Shown here: in pieces, positions 17,393 through 25,463 of the stretch
Layout: every line of letters starts with the position of its first letter
How positions within the stretch are numbered: position 1 is the stretch's first letter
Source: Planctomycetota bacterium
Lineage (GTDB): Bacteria > Planctomycetota > UBA11346
Length of the DNA: 35,438 nucleotides
Assembly (NCBI GenBank): GCA_017302815.1
Contig: JAFLCQ010000006.1
Coordinates: 1-35,438, forward strand
Direction of reading: 5' to 3'
Position numbers and translations under genes: made by a program
The notes under the pieces: generated by a model
Databases searched by the model: none
Told to the model about the DNA's origin: nothing
What the model saw: only the letters and a program-made list of their open reading frames with translations

Positions 17393-17718
17393 AGGCTCCC
17401 AACGCTCCCCTCCGGGCACGTATAAACGCTTGCGCCTAGACATGGGGAAGGCCATCATCTGGACCTGCCCGTACGGCCAATGACGAGCGGGAACCGTCAG
17501 TCCACCGCAAAGCGCGATGATGACTGTCCCGTGCGTGCGGATGTCGCGCGCACCATTGGATAGGCCGCAAATCTCGAAATCTGCGGGCTTCTGTCGCGCC
17601 CTGGGCACGGAACCAGCCAACAAGAAAAACACCGTGTTACCCGGTGATTTCTTTGGGTAGACCAAGCGGAACGAGTGCCGATTGCACAATTCGATCAACC
17701 CGAGGCCATTGTAACCAA
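17393..17718. other. intergenic stretch between convergent transcripts
   Basis: No convincing gene is seen in these 326 bases. They contain an imperfect GC-rich hairpin at 17564-17588 (arms GCCGCAAAT and ATCTGCGGGC, one stem mismatch) and the terminator-like hairpin at 17621-17655. The transposon genes converge here with the tauE-mobB-mog transcript. No copy of the ATTCCAnnAA terminal motif in either orientation was found, so there is no direct evidence that the transposon ends here. Confidence 0.5.
17621..17655. terminator. probable bidirectional transcription terminator
   Basis: Arms CAAGAAAAACACCG (17621-17634) and CGGTGATTTCTTTG (17642-17655) pair at 11 of 14 positions around a 7-base loop. 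The stem core is CACCG/CGGTG, flanked by A-rich and T-rich sides, so each strand ends in a T-rich run. Its position between two converging gene sets supports this role. Confidence 0.5.
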
Positions 17719-18462
17719 CTACGTTGCGGCCAGTTTGAGCGCCGCCACTAGCAGTACGGCTGCCAGCATCCGCCGAAAGACCAACGGTGCGATGCGCCGA
17801 CTGCCCATCCAAGCCCCGATGGCTCCGCAGAGGGCCACGACAACTGCCCAGACGGGCAGGGCGGTTGGAAGCAGGGCTATGTCAGGCCGATGGCCGAGCA
17901 GGCCAGCAAGGCTGTTCACCAGGATGAACGCCGCCGCAACGCCTCCCGTCTGGCGCGCCTCACCCCAGCGGCAGAAGATGAGCAACGGCGACAGGTAGAT
18001 GCCGCCGCCTGTGCCCGTGATTCCGGCCAGCAGGCCGATCACCGCGCCGCAAAGGACCGCGACCGGCACGCTGGGACGACGCAACGGAGCCCGGCTGGTT
18101 GCCACATTCGAGTCCATCGCCAGGCGGGCGGCAGCGAGTACGAGCCCGATGGCGACCAGGATCCGGTACACAGTCCCGGAGACGGACAGACTTCCGCCCA
18201 GGCAGGCGAACGGGGCCGCGCCCAGCGCGAACGGCCACAGCAGACGCCAGGAGAAGCAGCCGGCACGGGCGAACTGGATCAGCGCGATCGTTCCGACCAC
18301 GAGGTTGAGGATCAGCGCCATCGGCTTCATCTGCTCGGGCGCCATGCTGAGCAGGGCCATCGCGGCCAGGTAGCCGGAGGCTCCGGCATGCCCGACCGAG
18401 GCGTAGAGGAAGGCGGCGACGGCGAAGGCGCCGGTCAGGGCGATCTCGGCGCCACTCAGCAC
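17719..18462 (-). CDS. TauE/SafE-family (sulfite exporter-like) membrane protein
   Basis: This is an integral membrane protein of about 247 residues with roughly eight helices and two related halves. The first half contains FLYASVGHAGASGYLAAMAL and the second LLAGITGTGGGIYLSPLLI; the paired G-H-A-G and G-x-G-G-G signatures are typical of TauE/SafE (DUF81) permeases, which export sulfite or sulfur-containing organic anions. GTG 18462 is preferred as the start, since it overlaps the mobB stop by seven bases and lies at the first hydrophobic helix. An upstream ATG at 18522 would add 20 polar residues. Its place after mog and mobB suggests a link to molybdenum-cofactor chemistry, such as a sulfur or oxyanion substrate, but the substrate is not known. 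Confidence 0.8.
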   Translation of the reverse strand: MLSGAEIALTGAFAVAAFLYASVGHAGASGYLAAMALLSMAPEQMKPMALILNLVVGTIALIQFARAGCFSWRLLWPFALGAAPFACLGGSLSVSGTVYRILVAIGLVLAAARLAMDSNVATSRAPLRRPSVPVAVLCGAVIGLLAGITGTGGGIYLSPLLIFCRWGEARQTGGVAAAFILVNSLAGLLGHRPDIALLPTALPVWAVVVALCGAIGAWMGSRRIAPLVFRRMLAAVLLVAALKLAAT

Positions 18463-18950
18463 GCGAGGCCGACCAGGCGTTGCAGACGGCGGGCGATCTC
18501 TGGCACATCCAGGCGAGACCACCGCGGTACAGCGACCTCGGGATGGTCATCGCTGATGATGGCGGCGATGTCCTGGCGCTGGGAGGCCAGCGGCGGGGCG
18601 CCGGGACCGGCGCGCCACACCTCCACCTTTGGTGCCGTGGTCGCCACGTCTCCTTCGACCAGGACCAGGGCGCAGTCGGCATAGTGGACGGCGATGGCGG
18701 CGTAGGGGTCCTGGTCTGGTTGGAGGGGCAGGTGCAGGGCGAGGCGATCACCAGCGATGATGGTGGCCGGACGGGCGCCGGCCTGCCGCTGCCGCCAGGA
18801 ATCCTTGCCCGGGGTATCGAGTTCGTGGATGTGACCGGTGTGCTTGATCGAGCCGACCCGCAGGCCAGCGGCCGTCCAGCAGGCGATCAGTTCCACCGCC
18901 AGGGTGGTCTTGCCATGTCCGCTGGAACCGACGAGGTGGACGCGGCGCAT
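18456..18950 (-). CDS. mobB: molybdopterin-guanine dinucleotide biosynthesis adapter MobB
   Basis: MobB is a small GTP-binding protein that helps MobA convert Mo-molybdopterin to the bis-MGD form needed by NapA. The 164-residue protein starts with a P-loop, VGSSGHGKTTLA. It continues with SIKHTGHIHELDTPGKDS, where the KHTxH and D-x-x-G-K-D elements are MobB signatures, then AGA..ATI, the strand ALVLVEG and the closing VPRWSRLDV. The start is one base after the mog stop, and its stop overlaps the tauE-like start. All three are one transcript. Confidence 0.92.
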   Translation of the reverse strand: MRRVHLVGSSGHGKTTLAVELIACWTAAGLRVGSIKHTGHIHELDTPGKDSWRQRQAGARPATIIAGDRLALHLPLQPDQDPYAAIAVHYADCALVLVEGDVATTAPKVEVWRAGPGAPPLASQRQDIAAIISDDHPEVAVPRWSRLDVPEIARRLQRLVGLAC

Positions 18951-18951
18951 C

Positions 18952-19503
18952 TCAGTTCCGTGGCCGGAATGCGGCCAGGATCTGCGGATCGGTTTCCAGG
19001 CGGGCGCCGCCGATCAGGTCGAGGCAGTAGGGGATGGCCGGGAACACTGCATCGAGGCAGGTGCGGATGGCGCTGGGCTTGCCCGGCAGATTGACGATCA
19101 GGCAGGATCCGCGCAGGCCGGCGGTCTGGCGCGAGAGGATGGCGGTGGACACCTCGCGCAGGCTGACGGTGCGCATCAACTCGCCGAAACCGGGCATCAA
19201 GCGCGCGCAGACCGCGGTGGTCGCCTCGGGGGTGACATCGCGTGGGGACGGCCCGGTGCCGCCGGTGGTCACGATCAGCGAGCAACCCTCCTGGTCGACG
19301 AGTTCGCACAGCGTCCGCTCGATGAGCGGTTGCTCATCGGGGATGACGCGGCGTACGGCTTCCCAGGGACTGGTCAGGTACGCGGTCAGGGTCTCGACGA
19401 TGGCCGGTCCACCGCGGTCCTCGTAGACGCCGGCGCTGGCGCGGTCGCTGACGGTGAGGATGCCGATCCGGGCCGGCCGGTTGCTCATGGCGTCTGCGTT
19501 CAT
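18952..19503 (-). CDS. mogA: molybdopterin adenylyltransferase (MogA/MoaB family)
   Basis: Mog activates molybdopterin by adenylation before molybdate insertion by MoeA. The 183-residue protein has the family's ILTVSDRASAG near the N-terminus, the nucleotide loop IVTTGGTGPSPRDVTPEA, a helix with REVSTAILSRQTAGLRG, and NLPGKPSAI close to the C-terminus. An AGGAT sequence eight bases upstream favours ATG 19503; ATG 19488 is a possible shorter start. It is divergent from mobA with only 17 bases between the two start codons, so the promoters must lie within the opposing coding regions. Confidence 0.92.
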   Translation of the reverse strand: MNADAMSNRPARIGILTVSDRASAGVYEDRGGPAIVETLTAYLTSPWEAVRRVIPDEQPLIERTLCELVDQEGCSLIVTTGGTGPSPRDVTPEATTAVCARLMPGFGELMRTVSLREVSTAILSRQTAGLRGSCLIVNLPGKPSAIRTCLDAVFPAIPYCLDLIGGARLETDPQILAAFRPRN

Positions 19504-19520
19504 GGGATGATCCTGTACGC

Positions 19521-20075
19521 ATGCAGTTGGCGGGTGCCATCATCGCGGGTGGACGCGGGAGCCGGATGGGCTCGCCGCACAAGGCCGCCATCCGGCTTGG
19601 TGACGGTCGCACATCGTCCGAGCGTCTGGCGGCTGCGTTGCATGGGGCGGGCTGCGCTCCGGTGGTGATCGTTGCGAATGAGGCCCACCCGTACCTCGGC
19701 ATGGGCCTGTGCGTCGTCCGCGATCGCAGGCCGGGACTCGGCCCCTTGGCCGGGATCGAGGCCGCCCTGCTGGCTCTGGCGCCCATGCCGGTCTGCGTGG
19801 TCGCGGGCGACATGCCCAAGTTGGGTGCCGAGGACATCCGACGCTTGCTGCACGCCTGGGATGGCCGCCTCGCAGTGGCCTGGACCGACCGCATGCAACC
19901 GCTGTGCGCGGTGGTCGCATCCAACCTGGTCGGCGAGGTGTCGGCAGCGCTCGATCGCGGCGAGCATGGCGTCTACCGCCTCTGGGAGCGTCTGGGATCG
20001 GTGCCCGTGCGCTTCGCCGACTCCGAGGCCTTCACCGACCTGGACACGCCCGAGGACCTGGCCCGCTGCCAGTGA
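19521..20075 (+). CDS. mobA: molybdenum cofactor guanylyltransferase
   Basis: MobA attaches GMP to Mo-molybdopterin, forming the MGD cofactor of DMSO-reductase-family enzymes such as NapA. The 184-residue protein begins with the nucleotidyltransferase signature [16 protein letters not shown] (LAGGxxxRMGxxKA type) and has [15 protein letters not shown], then VVAGDMPKL with the metal-binding Asp, and ends [10 protein letters not shown]. It is the only molybdenum gene on the plus strand, divergent from mog and convergent with moaC. Its last 103 bases lie antisense to the C-terminal extension of moaC. Confidence 0.93.
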   Translation: MQLAGAIIAGGRGSRMGSPHKAAIRLGDGRTSSERLAAALHGAGCAPVVIVANEAHPYLGMGLCVVRDRRPGLGPLAGIEAALLALAPMPVCVVAGDMPKLGAEDIRRLLHAWDGRLAVAWTDRMQPLCAVVASNLVGEVSAALDRGEHGVYRLWERLGSVPVRFADSEAFTDLDTPEDLARCQ

Positions 20076-20533
20076 CCGCTGCGTCCGCCGGACTTGGCCT
20101 CCAGACGGACGGCTTCGATCACCATGCCCCGATCGAGCGCCTTGCACATGTCGTAGACGGTCAGCGCCGCCGCCGTGGCGGCGATCAGGGCCTCCATTTC
20201 GACGCCGGTGCGGCCGGCCAGGCTGGCGGTGGCGCGGATGCGGACCTCAGTGCGACCCAGAGACAGATCGACCTCAACCGCGTCGAGGGGTAGGCTGTGG
20301 CAGAGCGGGATCAGTTCGTCGGTACGCTTGGCCGCCTGGATGCCGGCGATGCGCGCCACGGCGAGAACATCGCCCTTGGCCACCGCCTGCCGGCGGATCG
20401 CCCGGATGACGGCTGATGTGGTCCTGACCATGGCGCTGGCGGTGGCACTGCGCCTGGTGACCGGCTTGTCGCCGACATCAACCATGCGGGCGTGGCCGCG
20501 GCCATCGAGGTGGGTGAATCTCAGCGCGGCCAT
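19973..20533 (-). CDS. moaC: cyclic pyranopterin monophosphate synthase MoaC, with a C-terminal extension
   Basis: MoaC converts the MoaA product into cyclic pyranopterin monophosphate. The start ATG 20533 gives [20 protein letters not shown], the standard MoaC opening. The catalytic region [36 protein letters not shown] and KALDRGM follows, then the usual C-terminal [11 protein letters not shown]. The frame then continues for about 31 basic residues not found in typical MoaC, all antisense to the end of mobA. The 5' end overlaps the moeA 3' end by 13 bases. The extension may simply reflect loss of the original stop during rearrangement of mobA. Confidence 0.93.
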   Translation of the reverse strand: MAALRFTHLDGRGHARMVDVGDKPVTRRSATASAMVRTTSAVIRAIRRQAVAKGDVLAVARIAGIQAAKRTDELIPLCHSLPLDAVEVDLSLGRTEVRIRATASLAGRTGVEMEALIAATAAALTVYDMCKALDRGMVIEAVRLEAKSGGRSGHWQRARSSGVSRSVKASESAKRTGTDPRRSQRR

Positions 20534-21708
20534 GCGTCGGCTCCGAAGCAGGTGTAGGCGATTTCTCCGCCTGCCGGGATCGCGCTGGCACCAGGCTCCA
20601 GGCGCAGGTAGGCGTTGGCCTGGTGCGGTCGCACCAGATCGGCACTGGAGACCGGCAACAACGGCAGGACGGATCCGGCTTCGACCAGCGCAGGCAGGAA
20701 CCAGGTGCGCTCGCTGTTGGCCGGCGCGGCGGAGCGCAGGACGCCCCGCCCGGTATGCGGTCTCCACGGGAATCCGGCCAAGCGCCGGAGCATCGGGATC
20801 ACGTAGCGGCAGGCGCAGAGATGGGCAGCAAGCGGATTGCCGGGGAGGCCGACGAACAGACGACGGCCTTGCCGGGCGAGGAGCAGCGGCTTGCCCGGGC
20901 GCTGGGCCACCTTGTGAAAGAGGATCTCCGCACCGAGAGCTCGCAGGACGCCGGGGACCTCGTCGTGGGTGCCGGCGGATACGCCTCCGGTGAGCACGAT
21001 CACGTTGGCTGCAGCAGCAGCGAGGCAGCCCTGGAGAGCGTCTGCATCATCACCGACCACCTGGCGGTGGACGATGGCGCCGGCCTCCTGGAACAGGGCG
21101 GCGAGCATCGGGCCGTTGGTGTCGCGGATCTGACCGGGACTGCGGGGATCTGACGCCAGTTCGCTGCCGGTGGCGACGACGGCCACCAGCGGACGCGGGT
21201 GGACCTCCAGATGCGTGGCGCCGACGCCGATCCCGGCGGCGATGGTCATCGGCGTCACCAGTCCACCAGCAGCCGCCCAGGACTGGCCGGCAGCGCATTC
21301 ACCGCCGCGGGGGACGATGTTGGCGTGCGGCCGGATGCGCTCGGGCAGGCTGACGCGTCCGCCGTCCAGCCGGGTCTGCTCCTGCGGCACCACGGCTTCG
21401 ACCCCCGACGGCACTGGGGCTCCCGTCATGATCGGGTAGGCTTGGCCAGGGGCGAGCGGCTCGCGCACGGAGCCGTCACCGGCAGCGATCTCGGCGAGAA
21501 TCTCCACCGTCGATCCGGCGTCAGCGAGGCGTACCGCGTAGCCATCCATCATCGCCCGGTCGAAGGGCGGCAGATCAGCGCTGGCCGCAGCGTTCGCCGC
21601 CAGGACCAGCCCCAGGCAGTCACCGATGGGCAGCGTCGCCCGAGTCGCGGGAGGGACGGCAGCCAATGCCAGATCCAGGGCGGCGTCAGGTTCGAGCAGG
21701 CCGGCCAT
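20521..21708 (-). CDS. moeA: molybdopterin molybdenumtransferase MoeA
   Basis: MoeA inserts molybdate into adenylylated molybdopterin. The 395-residue protein has the expected domain order: [14 protein letters not shown] near residue 50, [44 protein letters not shown], the active-site-like [36 protein letters not shown] and a C-terminal domain IV ending with [22 protein letters not shown] replaces the more common SVGDYD, although the last Asp is kept. ATG 21708 is chosen because it follows the moaE stop by two bases and gives the normal N-terminus; the frame is open further upstream without homology. Confidence 0.94.
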   Translation of the reverse strand: MAGLLEPDAALDLALAAVPPATRATLPIGDCLGLVLAANAAASADLPPFDRAMMDGYAVRLADAGSTVEILAEIAAGDGSVREPLAPGQAYPIMTGAPVPSGVEAVVPQEQTRLDGGRVSLPERIRPHANIVPRGGECAAGQSWAAAGGLVTPMTIAAGIGVGATHLEVHPRPLVAVVATGSELASDPRSPGQIRDTNGPMLAALFQEAGAIVHRQVVGDDADALQGCLAAAAANVIVLTGGVSAGTHDEVPGVLRALGAEILFHKVAQRPGKPLLLARQGRRLFVGLPGNPLAAHLCACRYVIPMLRRLAGFPWRPHTGRGVLRSAAPANSERTWFLPALVEAGSVLPLLPVSSADLVRPHQANAYLRLEPGASAIPAGGEIAYTCFGADAWPR

Positions 21709-21710
21709 GG

Positions 21711-22151
21711 TCACTCCGGCGCCTCGGTGCGGAGGATCGTCCCCTGGCTCCACTCCACCGCGCCGTCGGCGAAGGTCTCGCGCTTCCACACGGGTACGCG
21801 GGCCTTGACCTCGTCCATGATCCAGGCGCAGGCGGCGAAGGCCTCGGCGCGATGGGCGGCGGCGGTGCCAATCCACACCGCAGCTTCGCCAATCTCCAAA
21901 TGACCGGTGCGGTGGCAGCCGAGAGCGGCCAGCAGCGGCCAGCGGCTCCGGGCGGCGGTGAGGATCACCTGGCCGGTGCGCACCGCGAGCGGCGCGTAGC
22001 CCTGGTAGTCGAGGTGGCGCACGGCGCGGCCCTGGTGGTGGTCGCGGACCACGCCTTCGAAGATCACGAGGCCGCCGCCTTGCGGGTGATCGAGTCGGCG
22101 ACGCCACGCGGCGAGGTCGATCGAACGGTCGGTGACCTGGAAGTCGTCCAT
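21711..22151 (-). CDS. moaE: molybdopterin synthase catalytic subunit MoaE
   Basis: MoaE, paired with thiocarboxylated MoaD, puts the two dithiolene sulfurs into molybdopterin. The 146-residue form starts at ATG 22151, one base after the moaD stop. It carries IFEGVVRDHHQGRAV, LDYQGYAPLA, HRTGHLEIGEAAV, the helix AHRAEAFAACAWIMDEVK and the catalytic-lysine segment VKARVPVWKRE. All of these are standard for MoaE. The frame extends 15 codons upstream but overlaps moaD without homology, so the shorter start is preferred. Confidence 0.94.
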   Translation of the reverse strand: MDDFQVTDRSIDLAAWRRRLDHPQGGGLVIFEGVVRDHHQGRAVRHLDYQGYAPLAVRTGQVILTAARSRWPLLAALGCHRTGHLEIGEAAVWIGTAAAHRAEAFAACAWIMDEVKARVPVWKRETFADGAVEWSQGTILRTEAPE

Positions 22152-22152
22152 G

Positions 22153-22395
22153 TCAGCCTCCCGACACCGGGGGCAGGAAGACGACGGTGTCGCCATCCGC
22201 GATCGGAGAGTCCCAGCGTACCATCGCTTCGTTGATCGCGACGATGAGCGTCCGCTCCGGCAGGGTCAGCCCGTGGCGTTGGACCAGTTCACAGTAGAGA
22301 TCGCGGGCGGTCGTGGCCGTGGTCGCCACGCATTCGCTGTCGGTGCCGCGCTGGTCGCGGAGGTGGGCGAAGTAGAGGACGGTGACCTCGGGCAT
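22153..22395 (-). CDS. moaD: molybdopterin synthase sulfur carrier subunit MoaD
   Basis: This is an 80-residue ubiquitin-like protein beginning MPEVTVLYFAHLRD and ending in VVFLPPVSGG. The C-terminal Gly-Gly is the site of adenylation and thiocarboxylation that supplies sulfur to MoaE. The length is normal for MoaD. It is one base from both moaA and moaE, so the three genes are tightly packed in one operon. The adenylating partner MoeB is not in the window. Confidence 0.94.
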   Translation of the reverse strand: MPEVTVLYFAHLRDQRGTDSECVATTATTARDLYCELVQRHGLTLPERTLIVAINEAMVRWDSPIADGDTVVFLPPVSGG

Positions 22396-22396
22396 G

Positions 22397-23317
22397 TCAG
22401 CCTCCGATCCCGGCCATGATGCCGGAGCGTTGGAACCGTGGCGGCGGGGACTTGGCGCCGACGGCTTGGCGGATGGCGGCGTCCAGGCCGACGAGATCGT
22501 CGGCGCGCAGGAGCGGCAGCAGATCGACGCCGCGCTCGTCGAAGAGGCAGGTGTGCAGCCGGCCCTGGCTGGTCAGCCGGATCCGATCGCAGGTGGCGCA
22601 GAACGGACTGGTGACGGTGGTGATGAAGCCCAGGGTGGTTGCGGCAGGATCAACCCCGTTCACCGTCCAGACCCGACTGGTCGGCTCGTCACGATCAGGC
22701 GCCTCCGCGATGGCGACGCCCGCTTGTTCCAGTCGCTCCCGTAGCGCTGACGCCGGCACATGGCGACCGGCCCAGTCGGCGTGGGCGACGCCGATGTCCA
22801 TGAGTTCGATGAAGCGCAGATGGAAGCCCTCGGCGATGGCCAGGCGGGCGAGGGCGGCCGGATCGGTGTCGACCGACGCCACGGCGTTGATCTTGAGCGG
22901 CGTGAATCCCGCGCGTTTGGCGGCGCGGATCGAGCCCAGCACTGCGGCGAAGCGGTCGTGGCGTGTGGCGCGGCGGAAGCCCTCGGGCTCGGCAGCGTCC
23001 AGGCTGATGTTGAGACGATTCAAACCGGCCTCGCGCAGCTCCGGCAGCAGGCGTTCCAACACCACCCCGTTGGTGGTCAGGCCGACGGTCGGCACCAGCC
23101 AGGCGGCGGTGCGGATGTGCTGGGTCAGGCTCGGGCAGAGGGTGGGTTCGCCACCGGTCAGGCGGATCTTGGTCACCGAGACCGAGGCGCAGATCACCGC
23201 CATCAAGCGGTCAAGTTCATCGGGCGTCACACGGGACGGCGCGAAGTGGGCGTCCTCGGGTAGGCAGTAGGTGCAACGCAGGTTGCATCGGTCGGTGACC
23301 GATACGCGGAGGTACAT
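22397..23317 (-). CDS. moaA: GTP 3',8-cyclase MoaA (radical SAM)
   Basis: MoaA catalyses the first step of molybdopterin synthesis from GTP. The 306-residue protein has the radical-SAM cluster CNLRCTYC near residue 11, LTGGEPTL, GLTTNGVVLE, NISLDAAE and FIELMDIG. The second cluster is FCATCDRIRLTSQGRLHTC. It ends RSGIMAGIGG; a C-terminal Gly-Gly with nearby Met is typical of MoaA and needed for activity in known cases. ATG 23317 is preceded by AGGA and begins directly at conserved sequence. The reading frame also continues upstream through the structured leader without homology. It heads the moaA-D-E-moeA-moaC operon. Confidence 0.95.
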   Translation of the reverse strand: MYLRVSVTDRCNLRCTYCLPEDAHFAPSRVTPDELDRLMAVICASVSVTKIRLTGGEPTLCPSLTQHIRTAAWLVPTVGLTTNGVVLERLLPELREAGLNRLNISLDAAEPEGFRRATRHDRFAAVLGSIRAAKRAGFTPLKINAVASVDTDPAALARLAIAEGFHLRFIELMDIGVAHADWAGRHVPASALRERLEQAGVAIAEAPDRDEPTSRVWTVNGVDPAATTLGFITTVTSPFCATCDRIRLTSQGRLHTCLFDERGVDLLPLLRADDLVGLDAAIRQAVGAKSPPPRFQRSGIMAGIGG

Positions 23318-23453
23318 CGCAGGTCCTTTCCTCGGCCTGCAGGTGCAGGCGTCATGGGAGGCCAGCCCGTTTCCAGGCTGGCCCCGTCTCCAGCACCATG
23401 GCCCGCATGGGCGGTAGGCGTTGGAGCTCGGATTCAATACAGACAAAGAACGA
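23318..23453 (-). ncRNA. structured leader of the moa operon, candidate Moco-type riboswitch
   Basis: On the transcribed (minus) strand, the 136 bases between the Rrf2 gene and moaA form several strong hairpins. The perfect 8-bp arms GGCCAGCC/GGCTGGCC (23360-23367 with 23376-23383) enclose an 8-base loop. CTCCA/TGGAG (23388-23392 with 23422-23426) enclose a small GCCC/GGGC hairpin (23401-23412). Known Moco riboswitches sit in exactly this position before moaA. I cannot confirm the consensus from memory, so this is a candidate only; a simple attenuator is an alternative. Confidence 0.4.
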
Positions 23454-23858
23454 TCAGGCTATCGAACCGCACTGACAGAGGAGACTGGCTAGGCTGGTTT
23501 GGAGCAGTGCATTATCCTCATCGGCCTGGATTCGAGCCAACAGTCGGTTGACAGAGCAGTCCGTTTGTGGATTTCCCAAACGGCAACTCGAGCAGGTGCT
23601 GAACGATGAAGGCGGGTCGATCGCTCGGACGATAGCGAAGGCACTGACTTCGTCTGGGTCATGGTTGAATTGGAATCCACCGTTCAAACCACGTTGCGAT
23701 ACCAGGATGCCTGCGTTGCATAAGGAACTGAGTATTTTCGCAACGTACCCGCCTGGAATGCCGGTCGCGAACGACACTTCCTTTGCCGTGCACCAGCACC
23801 CGCGCTGTGCGATGTGGGTCGTCGCCCGTAGTGCGTATTGTGCCGTGACGCTCAGCAT
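23454..23858 (-). CDS. Rrf2-family transcriptional regulator with three candidate Fe-S cysteines
   Basis: The 134-residue protein begins MLSVTAQYALRATTHIA, the standard Rrf2 opening, followed by the winged helix (FATGIPGGYVAKILSSL, LNGGFQF). Cys89, Cys92 and Cys101 (CSSC with a third Cys eight residues on) are placed where IscR, NsrR and RsrR bind an iron-sulfur cluster, although the CX2CX8C spacing differs from CX5CX5-7C types. Its start overlaps the stop of the NrfD-hemerythrin gene by seven bases, so the two are co-expressed. An NO- or redox-sensing role controlling these operons is likely but inferred. Confidence 0.85.
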   Translation of the reverse strand: MLSVTAQYALRATTHIAQRGCWCTAKEVSFATGIPGGYVAKILSSLCNAGILVSQRGLNGGFQFNHDPDEVSAFAIVRAIDPPSSFSTCSSCRLGNPQTDCSVNRLLARIQADEDNALLQTSLASLLCQCGSIA

Positions 23859-25459
23859 GCAGGCTGCTTCAAGAAAACCCCGTAGGAACGGTCTTCGACC
23901 TGGATGTGGCGCAGTAGCCAGTCGCGCATCGACAAATGTAGACGCTCAGCTAATTCCTGTCGATCCGCTTGCAGCGACGCAAGGCCAGCGCGCACTGATT
24001 CGAGTTCCGCAGTGAAGCTCGCGTGCATGCGGCGATGTCCTTCAAGGCCAGGGTATCCTGCGTCGGCCATCAACTGTTCCTCATCGGCGAAGTGCTCGCG
24101 CACGTAGCTGTCGAGGAAGGACATGGTGCGATCCAACTCGGTCGTGCCTCGACCACTGCGGATCGCTACGACCAGGGCGTTGAGGCGGTCGAATAGTTGG
24201 CGGTGTTGTGCGTCCATCGCTTCGACTCCGACCGATAGGCCTGGTGTCCAGCCCGACAGCAACGGAAGAGCGATCTTGAGCAATAAGGTGTAGATGATCA
24301 GACCTCCGGCGACAATGCCGAGGGTGATCTTCCATTCGGTCAGCGACGGCACGTATTCGACCATCTCGTGCAGCGTGCTGGGTATGAAGCCGGGAATCAC
24401 CAGTCCCATCCCCTTCTCGATCCAGATGCCGACGAAGGTCATCAGGCAGGCGGTGACGAGCAGACCAGGACGGCGGATGAGCCCAGGCCACAAGAACAGC
24501 CCAGCGGCGATGACGTTCAAGGCGATCGCACTCCACATCCACGGCACCAGGGCATGGTGGCCATGGGCGCCGAACAGCAGGTAGCGCAGGCTGGCTGCAT
24601 GGGTGCTGCCGGCATAGAGGGCGGTGAAGCATTCGACCGCAAGCATGAAGAGGTTGATCAGGGCGGTGATCTGCACCACGCGCAGCAACAGACGGACCGG
24701 CTTGTCGCCGAACGGATAGCTGCCCAGGCGCTGCAGCACCAGCAGGACGACAATGATCAGGGCCGGGCCGGCGACGAAGGCGCTGGCGAGGAAGCGCGGA
24801 GCGAGCAGCGCCGTGTTCCAGAATGGCCGGCCGCCGAGGCCGCAGTAGAGGAAAGCGGTGACGGTGTGGATCGATACCGCCCAGATGATCGAGAGGAAGA
24901 CGAAGGGCAGGTATAGGCGCGGCGAGGGAACGGTCCCACGCCAACGGCTCCACAGCAGGTAGCCGCAGATCCAGACGTTCAGGCCGAGATAGCCGTTGAG
25001 CACGATGACGTCCCAGGTCAGCAGGGAGATCGGCCAGTTGAATCGGCCGATGCCGGGCATCATGTGCCAGAAGCGATCGGGCCGGCCGAGATCGACCGTC
25101 ACCGACAGCAGGCAGACGACGATGGCACTGATTGCCAGCAACTCACCAACGATGACGGCGTCATGCATCTCATGATCGTGGTACAGGTAGGCCGGGATGA
25201 CCATCATCACCGCCGCTGCCGCGACGCCGACGAAGAAGGTGAAGTTGGAGATATACAGGCCCCACGAGACATGGTCGCCCATGCCGGTCACCTGCATGCC
25301 TGAAACGACCTGATTTGCCCAGGCATTCACCCCGACCAGCGCGACACAGGTCAGCAGGGTCATCCACGCGTAGAACAGCGGGCCACCGTCGGTGGCGTAG
25401 CTGAAGGCCTGGCGCATGAAGGGCAGCAGACCGGGACGATGCAGGGCGATGACGGCCAT
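23852..25459 (-). CDS. NrfD-type quinol-interacting membrane protein fused to a C-terminal bacteriohemerythrin
   Basis: The 535-residue protein starts at ATG 25459, directly downstream of the hemerythrin gene. Residues about 15-400 contain some ten hydrophobic helices of the NrfD/PsrC family, which exchange electrons between quinol and a partner ferredoxin; typical features include DLGRPDRFWHM and WGLYISNFTFFVG. Residues 407-535 are a complete bacteriohemerythrin. All seven di-iron ligands are present with standard spacing: His419, His456, Glu460, His475, His479, His518 and Asp523. The fusion would place an O2- or NO-binding di-iron centre on the quinol module. The reading frame is open a further 66 codons upstream, but that is antisense-like sequence over the neighbour. 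The fused domain is the unusual feature. Confidence 0.9.
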   Translation of the reverse strand: MAVIALHRPGLLPFMRQAFSYATDGGPLFYAWMTLLTCVALVGVNAWANQVVSGMQVTGMGDHVSWGLYISNFTFFVGVAAAAVMMVIPAYLYHDHEMHDAVIVGELLAISAIVVCLLSVTVDLGRPDRFWHMMPGIGRFNWPISLLTWDVIVLNGYLGLNVWICGYLLWSRWRGTVPSPRLYLPFVFLSIIWAVSIHTVTAFLYCGLGGRPFWNTALLAPRFLASAFVAGPALIIVVLLVLQRLGSYPFGDKPVRLLLRVVQITALINLFMLAVECFTALYAGSTHAASLRYLLFGAHGHHALVPWMWSAIALNVIAAGLFLWPGLIRRPGLLVTACLMTFVGIWIEKGMGLVIPGFIPSTLHEMVEYVPSLTEWKITLGIVAGGLIIYTLLLKIALPLLSGWTPGLSVGVEAMDAQHRQLFDRLNALVVAIRSGRGTTELDRTMSFLDSYVREHFADEEQLMADAGYPGLEGHRRMHASFTAELESVRAGLASLQADRQELAERLHLSMRDWLLRHIQVEDRSYGVFLKQPAC

Positions 25460-25463
25460 CAGC

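Noticed and set aside
17564-17588. dif-like or attachment site
   Set aside because: Only an imperfect hairpin with GC-rich arms; it does not match the Xer site layout and no duplicated copy was found.
9628-17718. CRISPR-associated (CAST-type) transposon
   Set aside because: No Cas genes, no repeat-spacer array and no CRISPR-like repeats were seen beside tniQ or elsewhere; the fifth gene is a zinc/integrase-like protein instead.
23660-23690. TTGAATTGGAATCC as a possible inverted transposon end
   Set aside because: It lies inside the conserved Rrf2 coding sequence, lacks the TGACA tip and has no repeated motifs nearby.
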